Part shown: piece by piece, positions 25,487-34,101 of the stretch
How positions within the stretch are numbered: the first letter of the stretch is position 1
Layout of the letters: each line of letters begins with the position of its first letter
DNA from: JBEVOS01 sp044226655
Lineage (GTDB): Bacteria > Pseudomonadota > Alphaproteobacteria > Caulobacterales > Aquidulcibacteraceae
Assembly (NCBI GenBank): GCA_044226655.1
Contig: JBGAGO010000005.1
Location: 62,001-126,000 of the forward strand
Length of the DNA stretch: 64,000 nucleotides
Direction: 5' to 3'
Translations under genes and position numbers: made by a program
Notes under the pieces: generated by a model
Databases searched by the model: none
Told to the model about the DNA's origin: nothing
The model's input: the letters and a program-made list of their open reading frames with translations, nothing else

Positions 25487-25510
25487 GTTAGGCGACATTT
25501 CTCTCCTAAC
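25487..25510. promoter_or_regulatory. Inverted repeat GTTAGG-N12-CCTAAC upstream of acpP
   Basis: A six-base dyad with 12 bases between arms lies in the 150-bp gap between fabG and acpP, 66 bp before the acpP ATG. It may be an operator for a lipid regulator acting on an internal acpP promoter. No regulator family is suggested by the sequence, and no T-run supports a terminator. Confidence 0.3.
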
Positions 25511-25575
25511 CAGGAATTGAGTTTCAGTCAGTGGCGACGGTCGGAAGGACCGATCCCCCGCAAAGCGAGGCGTGC

Positions 25576-25815
25576 ATGTCGGACGTTTTTGAGAAGGTGA
25601 AGGCCATTGTCGTGAAGCACCTCGAAGCGCCGCCTGAGAAGGTGACGGAGAAGGCCAGCTTCATCGACGATCTGGGCGCTGACAGTCTCGACAATGTCGA
25701 ACTCGTCATGGCGTTCGAGGAAGAATTCGGCATCGAGATTCCGGACGACGCGGCGGAACGGATTCAAACCGTCGGCGACGCCGTGAAATTCATCGAAGAG
25801 AAGAAGGCCGGCTGA
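25576..25815 (+). CDS. acpP: Acyl carrier protein
   Basis: 79 residues, acidic. The phosphopantetheine site is Ser37 in [18 protein letters not shown], followed by [19 protein letters not shown]. It carries growing acyl chains. The start at 25576 gives [16 protein letters not shown], the normal N-terminus; an earlier in-frame ATG adds 15 unconserved residues. fabF follows 11 bases later. Confidence 0.98.
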   Translation: MSDVFEKVKAIVVKHLEAPPEKVTEKASFIDDLGADSLDNVELVMAFEEEFGIEIPDDAAERIQTVGDAVKFIEEKKAG

Positions 25816-25826
25816 GCGCGCGCGCG

Positions 25827-27110
25827 ATGCGGCGGGTCGTCATCACCGGCATGGGCCTCATCACGCCGCTGGCCCACGGACGCGAAGCGTCCTGGAAGCG
25901 GCTGACTGCGGGCCAATCCGGCATCGGCAAGCTCGAACATTTCAAGGTGGACGATCTGCCGGCGCGCATCGGCGGGCTGGTGCCGCGCGTCGATGGGCGC
26001 GGCGGCGGCGGGCCGGACATTGCGGACTCGTTCGATCCCGACAAGACCATGTCGCAGCGCGAGCAGCGCCGCGTCGATGATTTCATTCTCTACGGCATGG
26101 CGGCCGCCGACGAAGCGATCGCCGATTCCGGCTACACGCCTGAAACCGAAGCGCAGAAATATCGCGCCGGGGTTTTGATCGGCGCCGGCATCGGCGGGCT
26201 CGACGCCATCGCCAAGACGGCGCTGCTGCTCGACAAGGAAGGGCCGCGCAAAGTCAGCCCGTTCTTCATCCCTTCGGCGCTGATCAATCTGGCCTCGGGA
26301 CAAGTCTCAATTCGGCACGGGCTCAAGGGCCCGAACCATTCCGTCGTCACGGCCTGCGCCACCGGCGCACATGCGATCGGGGACGCCGCGCGCCTCATCG
26401 CGCTCGATGATGCGGATGTGATGGTGGCTGGCGGCGCCGAGGCGGCGATCTGCCGGATCGGCATGGCGGGTTTCGCCGCGGCGCGCGCTCTCTCCACGGG
26501 ATTTAACGATACGCCCGAGAAGGCCTCGCGGCCTTACGATAAAGACCGCGACGGCTTCGTCATGGGCGAGGGCGCGGGCGTTGTCGTTCTTGAAGAATAT
26601 GAACACGCCAAGGCGCGCGGCGCGAAGATCTACGCAGAAGTCATCGGCTACGGGCTTTCGGGCGACGCCTATCACGTCACGGCGCCGAGCGAAGACGGCG
26701 ATGGCGGGTTTCGTGCGATGCAGGCTGCGCTGAAGCGCGCCGGCCTATCGCCCGCCGATATCGACTATGTTAACTCTCACGGCACATCGACGCCCTTGGG
26801 CGACGAGATTGAGCTCAAAGCGATAGAGCGTCTGTTCGGTAGCGCGGCGGGGAGCTTGCATGTCTCCTCGACGAAATCCGCGATCGGCCATTTGCTCGGC
26901 GCGGCTGGGGCGGTGGAGGCGATCTTTTGCGCGCTGGCGATCCGGGATGGCGTGATCCCGCCAACCCTCAACCTCGAAAACCCTTCCGTGGATTCGTCGA
27001 TCAACCTCACCCCGAAGACGGCGGTGAAGAAAACCATCCGCTCAGCGATGTCGAACTCTTTCGGGTTCGGCGGAACGAACGCCGCGTTGATTTTGTCGAA
27101 GACGACGTGA
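25827..27110 (+). CDS. fabF: 3-oxoacyl-ACP synthase II FabF
   Basis: 427 residues. Thiolase-fold condensing enzyme with Cys177 in VVTACATGAHAIG and the two catalytic His in NSHGTSTPLGD and KSAIGHLLGAAGA. The ending SNSFGFGGTNAALIL is typical. It elongates acyl-ACP and adjusts fluidity. It is coupled to mltG by a GTGA overlap, an order widespread in alphaproteobacteria. Confidence 0.98.
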   Translation: MRRVVITGMGLITPLAHGREASWKRLTAGQSGIGKLEHFKVDDLPARIGGLVPRVDGRGGGGPDIADSFDPDKTMSQREQRRVDDFILYGMAAADEAIADSGYTPETEAQKYRAGVLIGAGIGGLDAIAKTALLLDKEGPRKVSPFFIPSALINLASGQVSIRHGLKGPNHSVVTACATGAHAIGDAARLIALDDADVMVAGGAEAAICRIGMAGFAAARALSTGFNDTPEKASRPYDKDRDGFVMGEGAGVVVLEEYEHAKARGAKIYAEVIGYGLSGDAYHVTAPSEDGDGGFRAMQAALKRAGLSPADIDYVNSHGTSTPLGDEIELKAIERLFGSAAGSLHVSSTKSAIGHLLGAAGAVEAIFCALAIRDGVIPPTLNLENPSVDSSINLTPKTAVKKTIRSAMSNSFGFGGTNAALILSKTT

Positions 27111-28219
27111 GCCGGGCGCAGACGCGGGGCGGGACGCGGAAATCCGGCGCCCGTCCGTCGCGTGGCGCACGCCAGACCAAGGCCAAGCGCAGCGTCTTCA
27201 GCTGGGTCTCGCTGATTTCCTCAGCCGTAATGACGGCGGTCGCCGTCGCGCTTGTCGTCGCGCTCGCCTTCATCATCGAATCCAATCGGCCGGGGCCGAC
27301 GCAGGAGGATGCGACCTTCGTCGTGCCGCGCGGCGCCAGCGTCACCGCGATCGCGCGCTCGCTCGGCGCCGAGGGCCATATCCGCTCTGCGATCGTGTTC
27401 CGCGCCGCCAAGGCGATTTACGCGGGCGGCCAACCGCTCCAGGCGGGCGAATATCTCATTCCGGCTCACGCGCCGCTGCGCGCCGTCATCGACATGATCG
27501 CGCAAGGCCACGCCGTGCAGCACCCCATCACGGTGGCCGAAGGGCTGACGAGCCAGATGGTGCTCGACATCGTGACCAAATCCGATGTGCTCACCGGCGA
27601 TGCGCCGGCGGCGGTGGTGGAAGGCTCCCTCCTGCCCGAGACCTACCAAGTCCAGCGCGGCATGGACCGCACGACCCTGATCGCGCAGATGCATCAGGCC
27701 CAGGCCGATCTCATCGAGGAGCTGTGGCCCCGGCGCGCGCCGGGCCTGCCGTTCACCTCGCCGGAGGAAGCGGTGACGCTCGCCTCGATCGTCGAAAAGG
27801 AAACCGGCGTGGCGAGCGAGCGGCCGCGTGTCGCCGCCGTGTTCATCAACCGTCTGCGCCGCGGCATGGCGCTCGAAAGCGATCCGACGATCATCTACGG
27901 CGTTTGCCAAGCGCGGCCCTCGCATTGCGCCAATGGCCGGCTGGTCGATGAGCGCGGCAATCCGCGCGGCATTCGCCAGAGTGAGCTCGATCTGCACACC
28001 GGCTACAACACCTATCGGATTCCCGCTTTGCCGCCGGGGCCGATCGCCAATCCCGGCCGCGCCGCGATCGAGGCCGTGCTCAACCCGCCGCGCACCAATG
28101 AATTGTTCTTCGTGGCCGATGGCTCCGGCGGGCACGTGTTCGCCGCCACGCTCGCCGAGCATCAGCGCAATGTGGCGCGCTGGCGCGCGATCGAAAGGCT
28201 GCGCGCAAGCGCGCGCTAA
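27107..28219 (+). CDS. mltG: Endolytic murein transglycosylase MltG
   Basis: 370 residues from a GTG at 27107 overlapping the fabF stop. A basic cytoplasmic head is followed by one membrane helix (about 35-57) and the periplasmic YceG domain. The catalytic Glu230 is in ASIVEKETG; SDPTIIYG and NTYRIPALPPGPIANPG are the other family blocks. It cleaves nascent glycan strands and sets their length. Starting further upstream would place the frame inside fabF, so GTG is preferred. modB begins three bases after its stop. Confidence 0.96.
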   Translation: MSRAQTRGGTRKSGARPSRGARQTKAKRSVFSWVSLISSAVMTAVAVALVVALAFIIESNRPGPTQEDATFVVPRGASVTAIARSLGAEGHIRSAIVFRAAKAIYAGGQPLQAGEYLIPAHAPLRAVIDMIAQGHAVQHPITVAEGLTSQMVLDIVTKSDVLTGDAPAAVVEGSLLPETYQVQRGMDRTTLIAQMHQAQADLIEELWPRRAPGLPFTSPEEAVTLASIVEKETGVASERPRVAAVFINRLRRGMALESDPTIIYGVCQARPSHCANGRLVDERGNPRGIRQSELDLHTGYNTYRIPALPPGPIANPGRAAIEAVLNPPRTNELFFVADGSGGHVFAATLAEHQRNVARWRAIERLRASAR

Positions 28220-28222
28220 GCG

Positions 28223-28909
28223 ATGCTGAGCGGCGACGAACTCACCGTCCTCGCCACCAGCTTCCAGATCGCGATCTGGGCCGTCCTCGGCGCGCTGCCC
28301 TTCGCCATCGGCGTCGCGTTCGCGCTGTCGCGGCCAGGGTTTCCCGGCAAGAGCCTGCTCGACGGCGCCGCGCATCTGCCGCTGGTGCTGCCGCCGGTGT
28401 TGATCGGCTATCTACTTCTGCTCGCGCTCGGCCGGCGCGGCGCGATCGGCGGCTTTCTCGACTCGGCGTTCGGCGTGCATTTGGCGTTCACCGCCACGGG
28501 CGCCGCGATCGCGACGGCTGTGATGACGTTTCCGCTGATGGTGCGCGCCATCCGCTTGGCGTTCGAGGCCATCGATGGCGGCGTGCTGGAGGCGGCGGCG
28601 GTGTTGCGCGCTTCGCCTCTGGATCGCTTCGTTTCCGTGGCCTTGCCGCTGGCGGCGCCGGGCGTGCTGGCCGGCGCAGTGACGGCGTTTGCGGCGGGCC
28701 TGGGCGAATTCGGCGCCGTCATCACGTTCGCGTCCAACATTCCTGGCGAAACCCAGACCATCCCGATGGCGATCTACGCCGCGCTGCAATCGCCCGATGG
28801 CGATGCGCGGGCGCTGCGGCTGGCGGCGGTGTCGTTCGCGCTGGCGATCGCAGGCCTCGCCGCCGCGGAGGCGCTGCAGGCCTGGGCGCGGCGCCGGCGC
28901 GAGACATGA
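28223..28909 (+). CDS. modB: Molybdate ABC transporter permease ModB
   Basis: 228 residues with about five membrane helices. The EAA loop that contacts ModC is EAAAVLRASPLDRFVSVALPLAAPG; LGEFGAVITFASNIPGETQTIPMAIY is a strong ModB mark. It begins three bases after mltG, so transport genes may be read from the fab-mltG transcript. It overlaps modC by four bases. In most bacteria modA comes first; here it is last. Confidence 0.95.
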   Translation: MLSGDELTVLATSFQIAIWAVLGALPFAIGVAFALSRPGFPGKSLLDGAAHLPLVLPPVLIGYLLLLALGRRGAIGGFLDSAFGVHLAFTATGAAIATAVMTFPLMVRAIRLAFEAIDGGVLEAAAVLRASPLDRFVSVALPLAAPGVLAGAVTAFAAGLGEFGAVITFASNIPGETQTIPMAIYAALQSPDGDARALRLAAVSFALAIAGLAAAEALQAWARRRRET

Positions 28910-29913
28910 GCGTGCTCAGCGCCGACGTGCACTTGAGGCGCGGCGCGTTCGCGCTCGCCGCGCGCTTTGAAGCGCCAGGCGATGGCGTCACAGCTCTGTT
29001 CGGCCCCTCCGGCGCCGGCAAATCGGTTTTGCTTTCGGCCCTCGCCGGCTTGAAGCGCCTCGAAGCCGGCCGCATTGCGCTTGGCGCCCGCGTGTTGGAT
29101 GCGCCGGACGCGCGCGTCTTCATTCCGCCGCACCTGCGCGGAATCGGCCTCATCTTTCAGGACGCGCGCTTGCTGCCGCATCTCACCGTGCGCGGAAATC
29201 TCGATTATGCGGCGCGCCGCGCGCCGGCGGGGAAACCGCGCCCGAGCCTGCAAGAAGCAGCGGCCCAATTCGACATCGAAGCGCTCATGGACCGGCCGAT
29301 CCGGCATCTGTCGGGCGGCGAGAAAAGCCGCGTCGCCTTGGCGCGCGCGCTGCTGAGCGCGCCGGATTTCCTGCTGCTCGATGAGCCGTTCGCCGCGCTC
29401 GACGGCGTGCGCCGCCGCGCCTTCCTCGCCAGCCTGCGCGCGGCGCATGAGCGCTACGCTCTGCCCATGCTCGTCGTCACGCACCAGATCGATGACGTCG
29501 CCGCGCTCGCCGATCATGTCATTGGCCTGCGCGCCGGCGCGGTGGTGGCCGAAGGCCCAAGCGCGCAGACGCTCGTCTCTCCCGCCTTTCAGGCTTTGCT
29601 CGACGCCCGCGATATCGGCGCGCCGGTGCGCACGCGTGATATGACGGGTTTGGGCGAGGATCGCGGAATCGCCGCGTGGGTGCGCGCCGACCACGTGTTG
29701 ATCGCCACACAGCGGCCGCAAGGCCTGTCCGCCCGCAATATCTGGGAAGTGCGCGTGGTGCGCGTAACCGCCGAGCCCGACGGCGCCGTCTTGGTTGAAA
29801 TGGCGGCCGCTCTTGGCGCAGTGTTCGCACGCATCACCGCCGATGCGTCACGCGATCTGGCGCTGAGCGAAGGGGCCGCGGTGTGGGCCGTCGTGAAGGC
29901 GCACACGATCTGA
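28906..29913 (+). CDS. modC: Molybdate ABC transporter ATPase ModC
   Basis: 335 residues. Walker A GPSGAGKS near residue 35, signature LSGGEKSRVALARALL and Walker B FLLLDEPFAALD. The C-terminal third, with LSARNIWEVRVVRV, is the MOP domain that binds oxyanion and regulates transport. ModC hydrolyses ATP to move molybdate (or tungstate) inward for the molybdopterin cofactor. Confidence 0.95.
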   Translation: MSVLSADVHLRRGAFALAARFEAPGDGVTALFGPSGAGKSVLLSALAGLKRLEAGRIALGARVLDAPDARVFIPPHLRGIGLIFQDARLLPHLTVRGNLDYAARRAPAGKPRPSLQEAAAQFDIEALMDRPIRHLSGGEKSRVALARALLSAPDFLLLDEPFAALDGVRRRAFLASLRAAHERYALPMLVVTHQIDDVAALADHVIGLRAGAVVAEGPSAQTLVSPAFQALLDARDIGAPVRTRDMTGLGEDRGIAAWVRADHVLIATQRPQGLSARNIWEVRVVRVTAEPDGAVLVEMAAALGAVFARITADASRDLALSEGAAVWAVVKAHTI

Positions 29914-29948
29914 TCGCGTGGCCGCAGACAAGGGTGGAGACCGAGCCG

Positions 29949-30746
29949 ATGACACGCACGTTCACACGGCGCCTTGCGGGCGCGCTTCTGGCGGCGTTCG
30001 CCGCTTTTGCGCTCTTTGCAGCGCCGCACGCCTTCGCCCAGCCGGCCGCGCAACCCGTGCGCGTCTACGCCGCATCCAGCCTCACCGACGCGCTCAACGA
30101 ACTCGGCCCGATCTATGCGCAGACCGGCCATCCCGCGCCCGTGCTGGTCTATGCGGCCAGCTCCGCACTGGCGCGCCAGATCGAGCAGGGCGCTGAGGCC
30201 GACGTGTTCATCTCGGCCGACGAGCAATGGATGGATTATCTGGCCGAACGCCATCTGATCGCGCCGGCGACGCGCGTCAGCTTTCTGGGCAATCGCCTGG
30301 TGCTGATCGCGCCCGCCGATCATCCGATCCGTCTGCGCATCCGGCGCAATTTCGATCTCTTCGGCGCCCTCCATGGCGGGCGCCTCGCCATGGCCGACCC
30401 CGACAGCGTGCCGGCTGGCCGCTACGGGCGCGCCGCGCTGGAAAGCCTCGGCGTCTGGGCGCGGGTATCGCCCGCGGTCGTTCGCGCCGAGAATGTCCGC
30501 GCCGCGCTGCGCTTCGTGGAGCTGGGCGAGGCCGCCGTCGGCATCGTCTATCTGACCGATGCGATGGCGTCGGGTCCGCGCGTGCAGGTCGTCGATGAGT
30601 TTCCGCAATCGAGCTATCCGCGCATTTCCTACCCGATGGCGGCGGTCAGCGGCGGCAATGCCGCGGAGGCGCGCGCCTTCCAGACCTTCCTGCGCAGCAC
30701 GGCCGCCCGGCGCGTGTTCCAGCGCATGGGTTTTTCCACCCACTGA
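29949..30746 (+). CDS. modA: Molybdate-binding periplasmic protein ModA
   Basis: 265 residues. A signal peptide covers about 1-27 (RRLAGALLAAFAAFALFAAPHAFA). The mature start VRVYAASSLTDALNELGPIY and YAASSALARQIEQGAEADVFISADEQWMD are the ModA binding core, with the two Ser residues that hold molybdate. The start at 29949 is chosen because it gives the signal peptide directly. It is the last gene of modB-modC-modA. Confidence 0.95.
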   Translation: MTRTFTRRLAGALLAAFAAFALFAAPHAFAQPAAQPVRVYAASSLTDALNELGPIYAQTGHPAPVLVYAASSALARQIEQGAEADVFISADEQWMDYLAERHLIAPATRVSFLGNRLVLIAPADHPIRLRIRRNFDLFGALHGGRLAMADPDSVPAGRYGRAALESLGVWARVSPAVVRAENVRAALRFVELGEAAVGIVYLTDAMASGPRVQVVDEFPQSSYPRISYPMAAVSGGNAAEARAFQTFLRSTAARRVFQRMGFSTH

Positions 30747-30802
30747 CCGCCCCTTTCGCACCGCCGCGCGAACTCTGCTAAGGGGCGCAGCAAGGAGCGG
30801 AG

Positions 30803-31690
30803 ATGGCGGTTTCGGGAATGACCGGCTTCGGGCGCGCGGAAGGCGCGCTGGCCGGGGTGCGGTGGATTTGGGAGGCCAAGAGCGTCAACGGGCGCGGGCT
30901 CGATGTGAAGCTGCGCCTGCCGCCGGGCTTCGACGCGATCGAACCGGCCGTGCGCGAGGCCGCCGCGCAGCGTTTCCGCCGAGGCTCGTTGCAAGTTGGC
31001 CTCACCCTCAAGCGCGAGGAGACGATCGCCGCCGCGCGGCTCGATCAGGCGTTCATCGATGCGGTCATTGCGGCCGCCAAACCTTATGTGGCGCGCGGCG
31101 ATGTCGAGCCGCCGCGCTGGGACGGTCTGCTCGCGCTGCGCGGAGCGTTCGTTCAGGAAGAGGACGGCGCCCTGAGTGAAGAGGCGCGCGCGGCGTTCGA
31201 GACGGCGCTGATCGCGGGCGCCGGCGCGGCGTTCGACGCTCTGGCGGAAGCCCGTCGCCAGGAAGGGCGCGTGCTCGCCGGCGTGCTGGCCGCTTCGATC
31301 GATCGTCTGGATGCGCTCATCGCCGCTGCGCGCGCGGAGGCGGGAATCGCGCCCGCCGCGATCACTGAGCGCTTGCGTCAGCGTCTGGCTTCGGTGGCGC
31401 CGGAAGTGGTCATCGATCCGCAGCGCTTCGCGCAAGAAGCTGCGCTGATCGCGGCGCGGGCGGATGTGGCGGAAGAATTGGAGCGCCTGGCGGCGCATGC
31501 CGCGGAAGCGCGCGCCATGATCGGCAAGCCCGAACCCGCGGGCCGGCGCCTCGACTTTCTGTCCCAAGAGCTCACGCGCGAGGCCAACACGCTCTGTTCC
31601 AAATCGAGCGAGCTGGCGCTGACGCGCATCGGCATCGACGTGAAGACTGTCATCGACCAATTCCGGGAGCAGGCCGCGAATGTCGAATGA
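30803..31690 (+). CDS. yicC: YicC/YloC-family endoribonuclease
   Basis: 295 residues. The N-terminal MTGFGRAEG and SVNGRGLDVKLRLP and the C-terminal GRRLDFLSQELTREANTLCSKSSELALTRIGIDVKTVIDQFREQ define the family. Members are recently recognised RNases acting on RNA and sRNA; earlier they were just stationary-phase proteins. An AAGGAGCGGAG site precedes the ATG. It overlaps gmk by 11 bases, the usual yicC-gmk pair. Confidence 0.95.
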   Translation: MAVSGMTGFGRAEGALAGVRWIWEAKSVNGRGLDVKLRLPPGFDAIEPAVREAAAQRFRRGSLQVGLTLKREETIAAARLDQAFIDAVIAAAKPYVARGDVEPPRWDGLLALRGAFVQEEDGALSEEARAAFETALIAGAGAAFDALAEARRQEGRVLAGVLAASIDRLDALIAAARAEAGIAPAAITERLRQRLASVAPEVVIDPQRFAQEAALIAARADVAEELERLAAHAAEARAMIGKPEPAGRRLDFLSQELTREANTLCSKSSELALTRIGIDVKTVIDQFREQAANVE

Positions 31691-32327
31691 AGCGCCCAAT
31701 CGGCGCGGGCTGATGCTGGTGCTGTCGAGCCCCTCCGGCGCCGGCAAATCCTCGCTCGCCAAGCGCCTGCTGGAGACGGACGAGAATTTCACGCTCTCGG
31801 TTTCCGCCACGACGCGCGATCCGCGCCCCAGCGAACGCGACGGGCGCGAATATCATTTCATGACGCGCGAACAATTCGAGGAGGCCGAGGAACGCGGCGA
31901 GTTTCTCGAAAGTGCGCTGGTGTTCGGCCATCACTATGCGACGCCGCGCAAGCCGGTCGAAGATGCGCTCGCGGCGGGGCGCGATGTCTTGTTCGACGTC
32001 GATTGGCAGGGCGCGCGGGCGCTGCGCGCGGCGGCCGCGCAGGATGTGGTGGCCGTGTTCGTACTGCCGCCCTCGGCGGAAGAACTAGAGCGGCGTCTGC
32101 GCGCGCGCGCGCAGGACAGCGAAGAGGTGATCCGCCGCCGCATGGGCAAATCCGCGGCCGAGATCAGCCATTGGACCGAATACGAGTACGTGCTCATCAA
32201 CGCCGATTTCGAGGAGACCCAAAAGCGCCTCGAACGGATCATCGCCGCCGAGCGCTTGAAGCGGCTGCGCCAGCCTTGGCTTGACGCCTACGTGGCGCAG
32301 CTGATCAAGGAATGCAGCGCGCTTTAG
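31680..32327 (+). CDS. gmk: Guanylate kinase
   Basis: 215 residues. It phosphorylates GMP to GDP. P-loop SSPSGAGKSSLAKRLL near residue 16; SVSATTRDPRPSERDGREYHF is the GMP-binding part, and DVDWQGARALR the core. It starts inside the yicC 3' end and ends in a four-base TTAG overlap with the convergent rsmA. Confidence 0.98.
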   Translation: MSNEAPNRRGLMLVLSSPSGAGKSSLAKRLLETDENFTLSVSATTRDPRPSERDGREYHFMTREQFEEAEERGEFLESALVFGHHYATPRKPVEDALAAGRDVLFDVDWQGARALRAAAAQDVVAVFVLPPSAEELERRLRARAQDSEEVIRRRMGKSAAEISHWTEYEYVLINADFEETQKRLERIIAAERLKRLRQPWLDAYVAQLIKECSAL

Positions 32328-33109
32328 CTTTGCGCGGCGCGCCACGAATCCGCCAGCGCGCGAAACTCGTCTTGGGAGAGTGTTTCCGCGCGCCGTGTCG
32401 GATCGATGTTCGCCGCCGCGCAGAGCGTCCCGGAATCGCCCAGGCCTTTTAATGCCGCGCGCAGCATTTTGCGGCGCTGGCCGAACGCCGCCGCCGTCAC
32501 GCGTTCGATCGCATCGAGATGCGGATAGGGCGCGTCGAGATCGCTGAGATGCACGACGGCGGAATCGACCTTGGGCGGCGGCGTGAACGCGCGCGCTGGC
32601 ACGTTGAGCACGATGCGCGCTTCGCAGCGCGCCTGCGCCAGCACGGCGAGGCGCCCGTAAGCACTCGTGTTCGGCTGGGCGACGATGCGTTCGGCCACTT
32701 CCTTCTGAAACATCAGCGTCATCGGCCCGCGCCAGGCGCCGGCCTTCAGCCATTTCACCAAGAGCGGCGTGCCGACATTGTAAGGAAGGTTCGACACGAT
32801 CTGCGCGCGCGCTGCGCCGTGCTGCGCGAGCAGCGCCGCCTCGTCCACGTCGAGCGCATCGGCTTCCTCGACGATGAGGGCGGGCGATAAGGCCCGCAGC
32901 GGTTCGATGAAGCGCGCATCCTTTTCGATCGCGATCAGCGGCGCTGCGCCCGCATCGAGTAGCGCGCGCGTCAGGCCGCCCGGGCCGGGACCGACCTCCA
33001 GAACGGCCTCGCCTTTGATGTCGCCGGCGGCGCGCGCAATCTTCGCGCATAGATTTGGATCCAGCAGAAAATGCTGGCCGAGGCTCTTCTTCGCGAACGG
33101 CGTGCTCAT
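32324..33109 (-). CDS. rsmA: 16S rRNA dimethyladenosine methyltransferase RsmA (KsgA)
   Basis: 261 residues. It dimethylates two adjacent adenines in the helix 45 loop of 16S rRNA. The SAM site is EVGPGPGGLTRALLDAGA; the catalytic NLPYNVGTPLLVKWL and the start KKSLGQHFLLDPNL are diagnostic. It is the last gene of the lptD-surA-pdxA-rsmA run, with a four-base overlap to pdxA, the same order as in E. coli. Confidence 0.98.
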   Translation of the reverse strand: MSTPFAKKSLGQHFLLDPNLCAKIARAAGDIKGEAVLEVGPGPGGLTRALLDAGAAPLIAIEKDARFIEPLRALSPALIVEEADALDVDEAALLAQHGAARAQIVSNLPYNVGTPLLVKWLKAGAWRGPMTLMFQKEVAERIVAQPNTSAYGRLAVLAQARCEARIVLNVPARAFTPPPKVDSAVVHLSDLDAPYPHLDAIERVTAAAFGQRRKMLRAALKGLGDSGTLCAAANIDPTRRAETLSQDEFRALADSWRAAQS

Positions 33110-34101
33110 GCCGCGCGGCGCTTGGCCATCTCCCAGGCCAGATCGAGCGCGGCGCGGACGCTGTCGGTTTTCGCCATGCCCTTGCCGACCAGATCGAACG
33201 CCGTGCCATGGTCGGGCGAGGTGCGGATGATCGGCAGGCCGATGGTGACGTTCACGCCGCCCCAGATGTCGATCGTCTTGGCCGCGACCAGACCCTGATC
33301 GTGATACATCGCGATGGCCGCGTCATAGCCCGCGCGCGCTTCTGGGTGGAACAGCGTGTCCGCCGGCCGGGCATCGCTGATGTCGAGGCCCTCCGTGCGC
33401 AGCAGCGCGGCGGCGGGATTGATGATGTCGATCTCTTCGCGCCCCAATTCGCCGCTCTCCCCCGCATGCGGGTTCAGCCCGCACAAGGCGATGCGCGGCT
33501 TTTCTATTCCGAAATCGCGCAGCAGCGCCTCATGCACCACACGCCCGACATGGAGGATGCGCGCGCGCGTGATCTGGCTCGGCACGGCGGCGAGCGGGGT
33601 ATGGATGGTCGCGAGCGCGACCTTCAGCGCTTTGCTGGCGATCACCATCACCGGCCCGCGCGCGTGCGGCCATGGGATGTCCTTGGTGAGATCGCCGATG
33701 AATTCGGTGTGGCCGGGAAAGCCAAAGCCGCCGCCATAGAGCGCGGCCTTCGCGATCGGCAGCGTCACCAGCGCGGATGCGCCCCCGGAGAGGCATGCCT
33801 CGACCCCGCGGCGGATCGCGTCCTGGATCGGATCGGCGTTCACCGGGTCCGGCGCGCCCGGCTCTTCAGCCATGGCGAGCGGCTGGGACAGCAGTGAAAA
33901 CTCGCCCTCGCGCGCATCCTCGGCTTTGCCGATCAGCGTGAAGGCCGGCGCCGAGACGCCGGCGCGCGCGGCCGCGCGCGAAAACGCGCCCGGATCGGCG
34001 ATCAGGAAGAAGGGCGGCGCGCCGCCTTCGGCTGCGATCCGCGCGATCAGCTCAAGGCCGATCCCGGCGGGATCGCCCATCGAGACCGCGAGCGGCCTCA
34101 T
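33106..34101 (-). CDS. pdxA: 4-hydroxythreonine-4-phosphate dehydrogenase PdxA
   Basis: 331 residues. It acts in the DXP-dependent route to pyridoxal phosphate. SMGDPAGIGLELIAR at the start and the metal His residues in GHTEFIGDL, LNPHAGE and MYHDQGLVAAK are visible. It couples by four bases to both surA and rsmA. Confidence 0.97.
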   Translation of the reverse strand: MRPLAVSMGDPAGIGLELIARIAAEGGAPPFFLIADPGAFSRAAARAGVSAPAFTLIGKAEDAREGEFSLLSQPLAMAEEPGAPDPVNADPIQDAIRRGVEACLSGGASALVTLPIAKAALYGGGFGFPGHTEFIGDLTKDIPWPHARGPVMVIASKALKVALATIHTPLAAVPSQITRARILHVGRVVHEALLRDFGIEKPRIALCGLNPHAGESGELGREEIDIINPAAALLRTEGLDISDARPADTLFHPEARAGYDAAIAMYHDQGLVAAKTIDIWGGVNVTIGLPIIRTSPDHGTAFDLVGKGMAKTDSVRAALDLAWEMAKRRAA

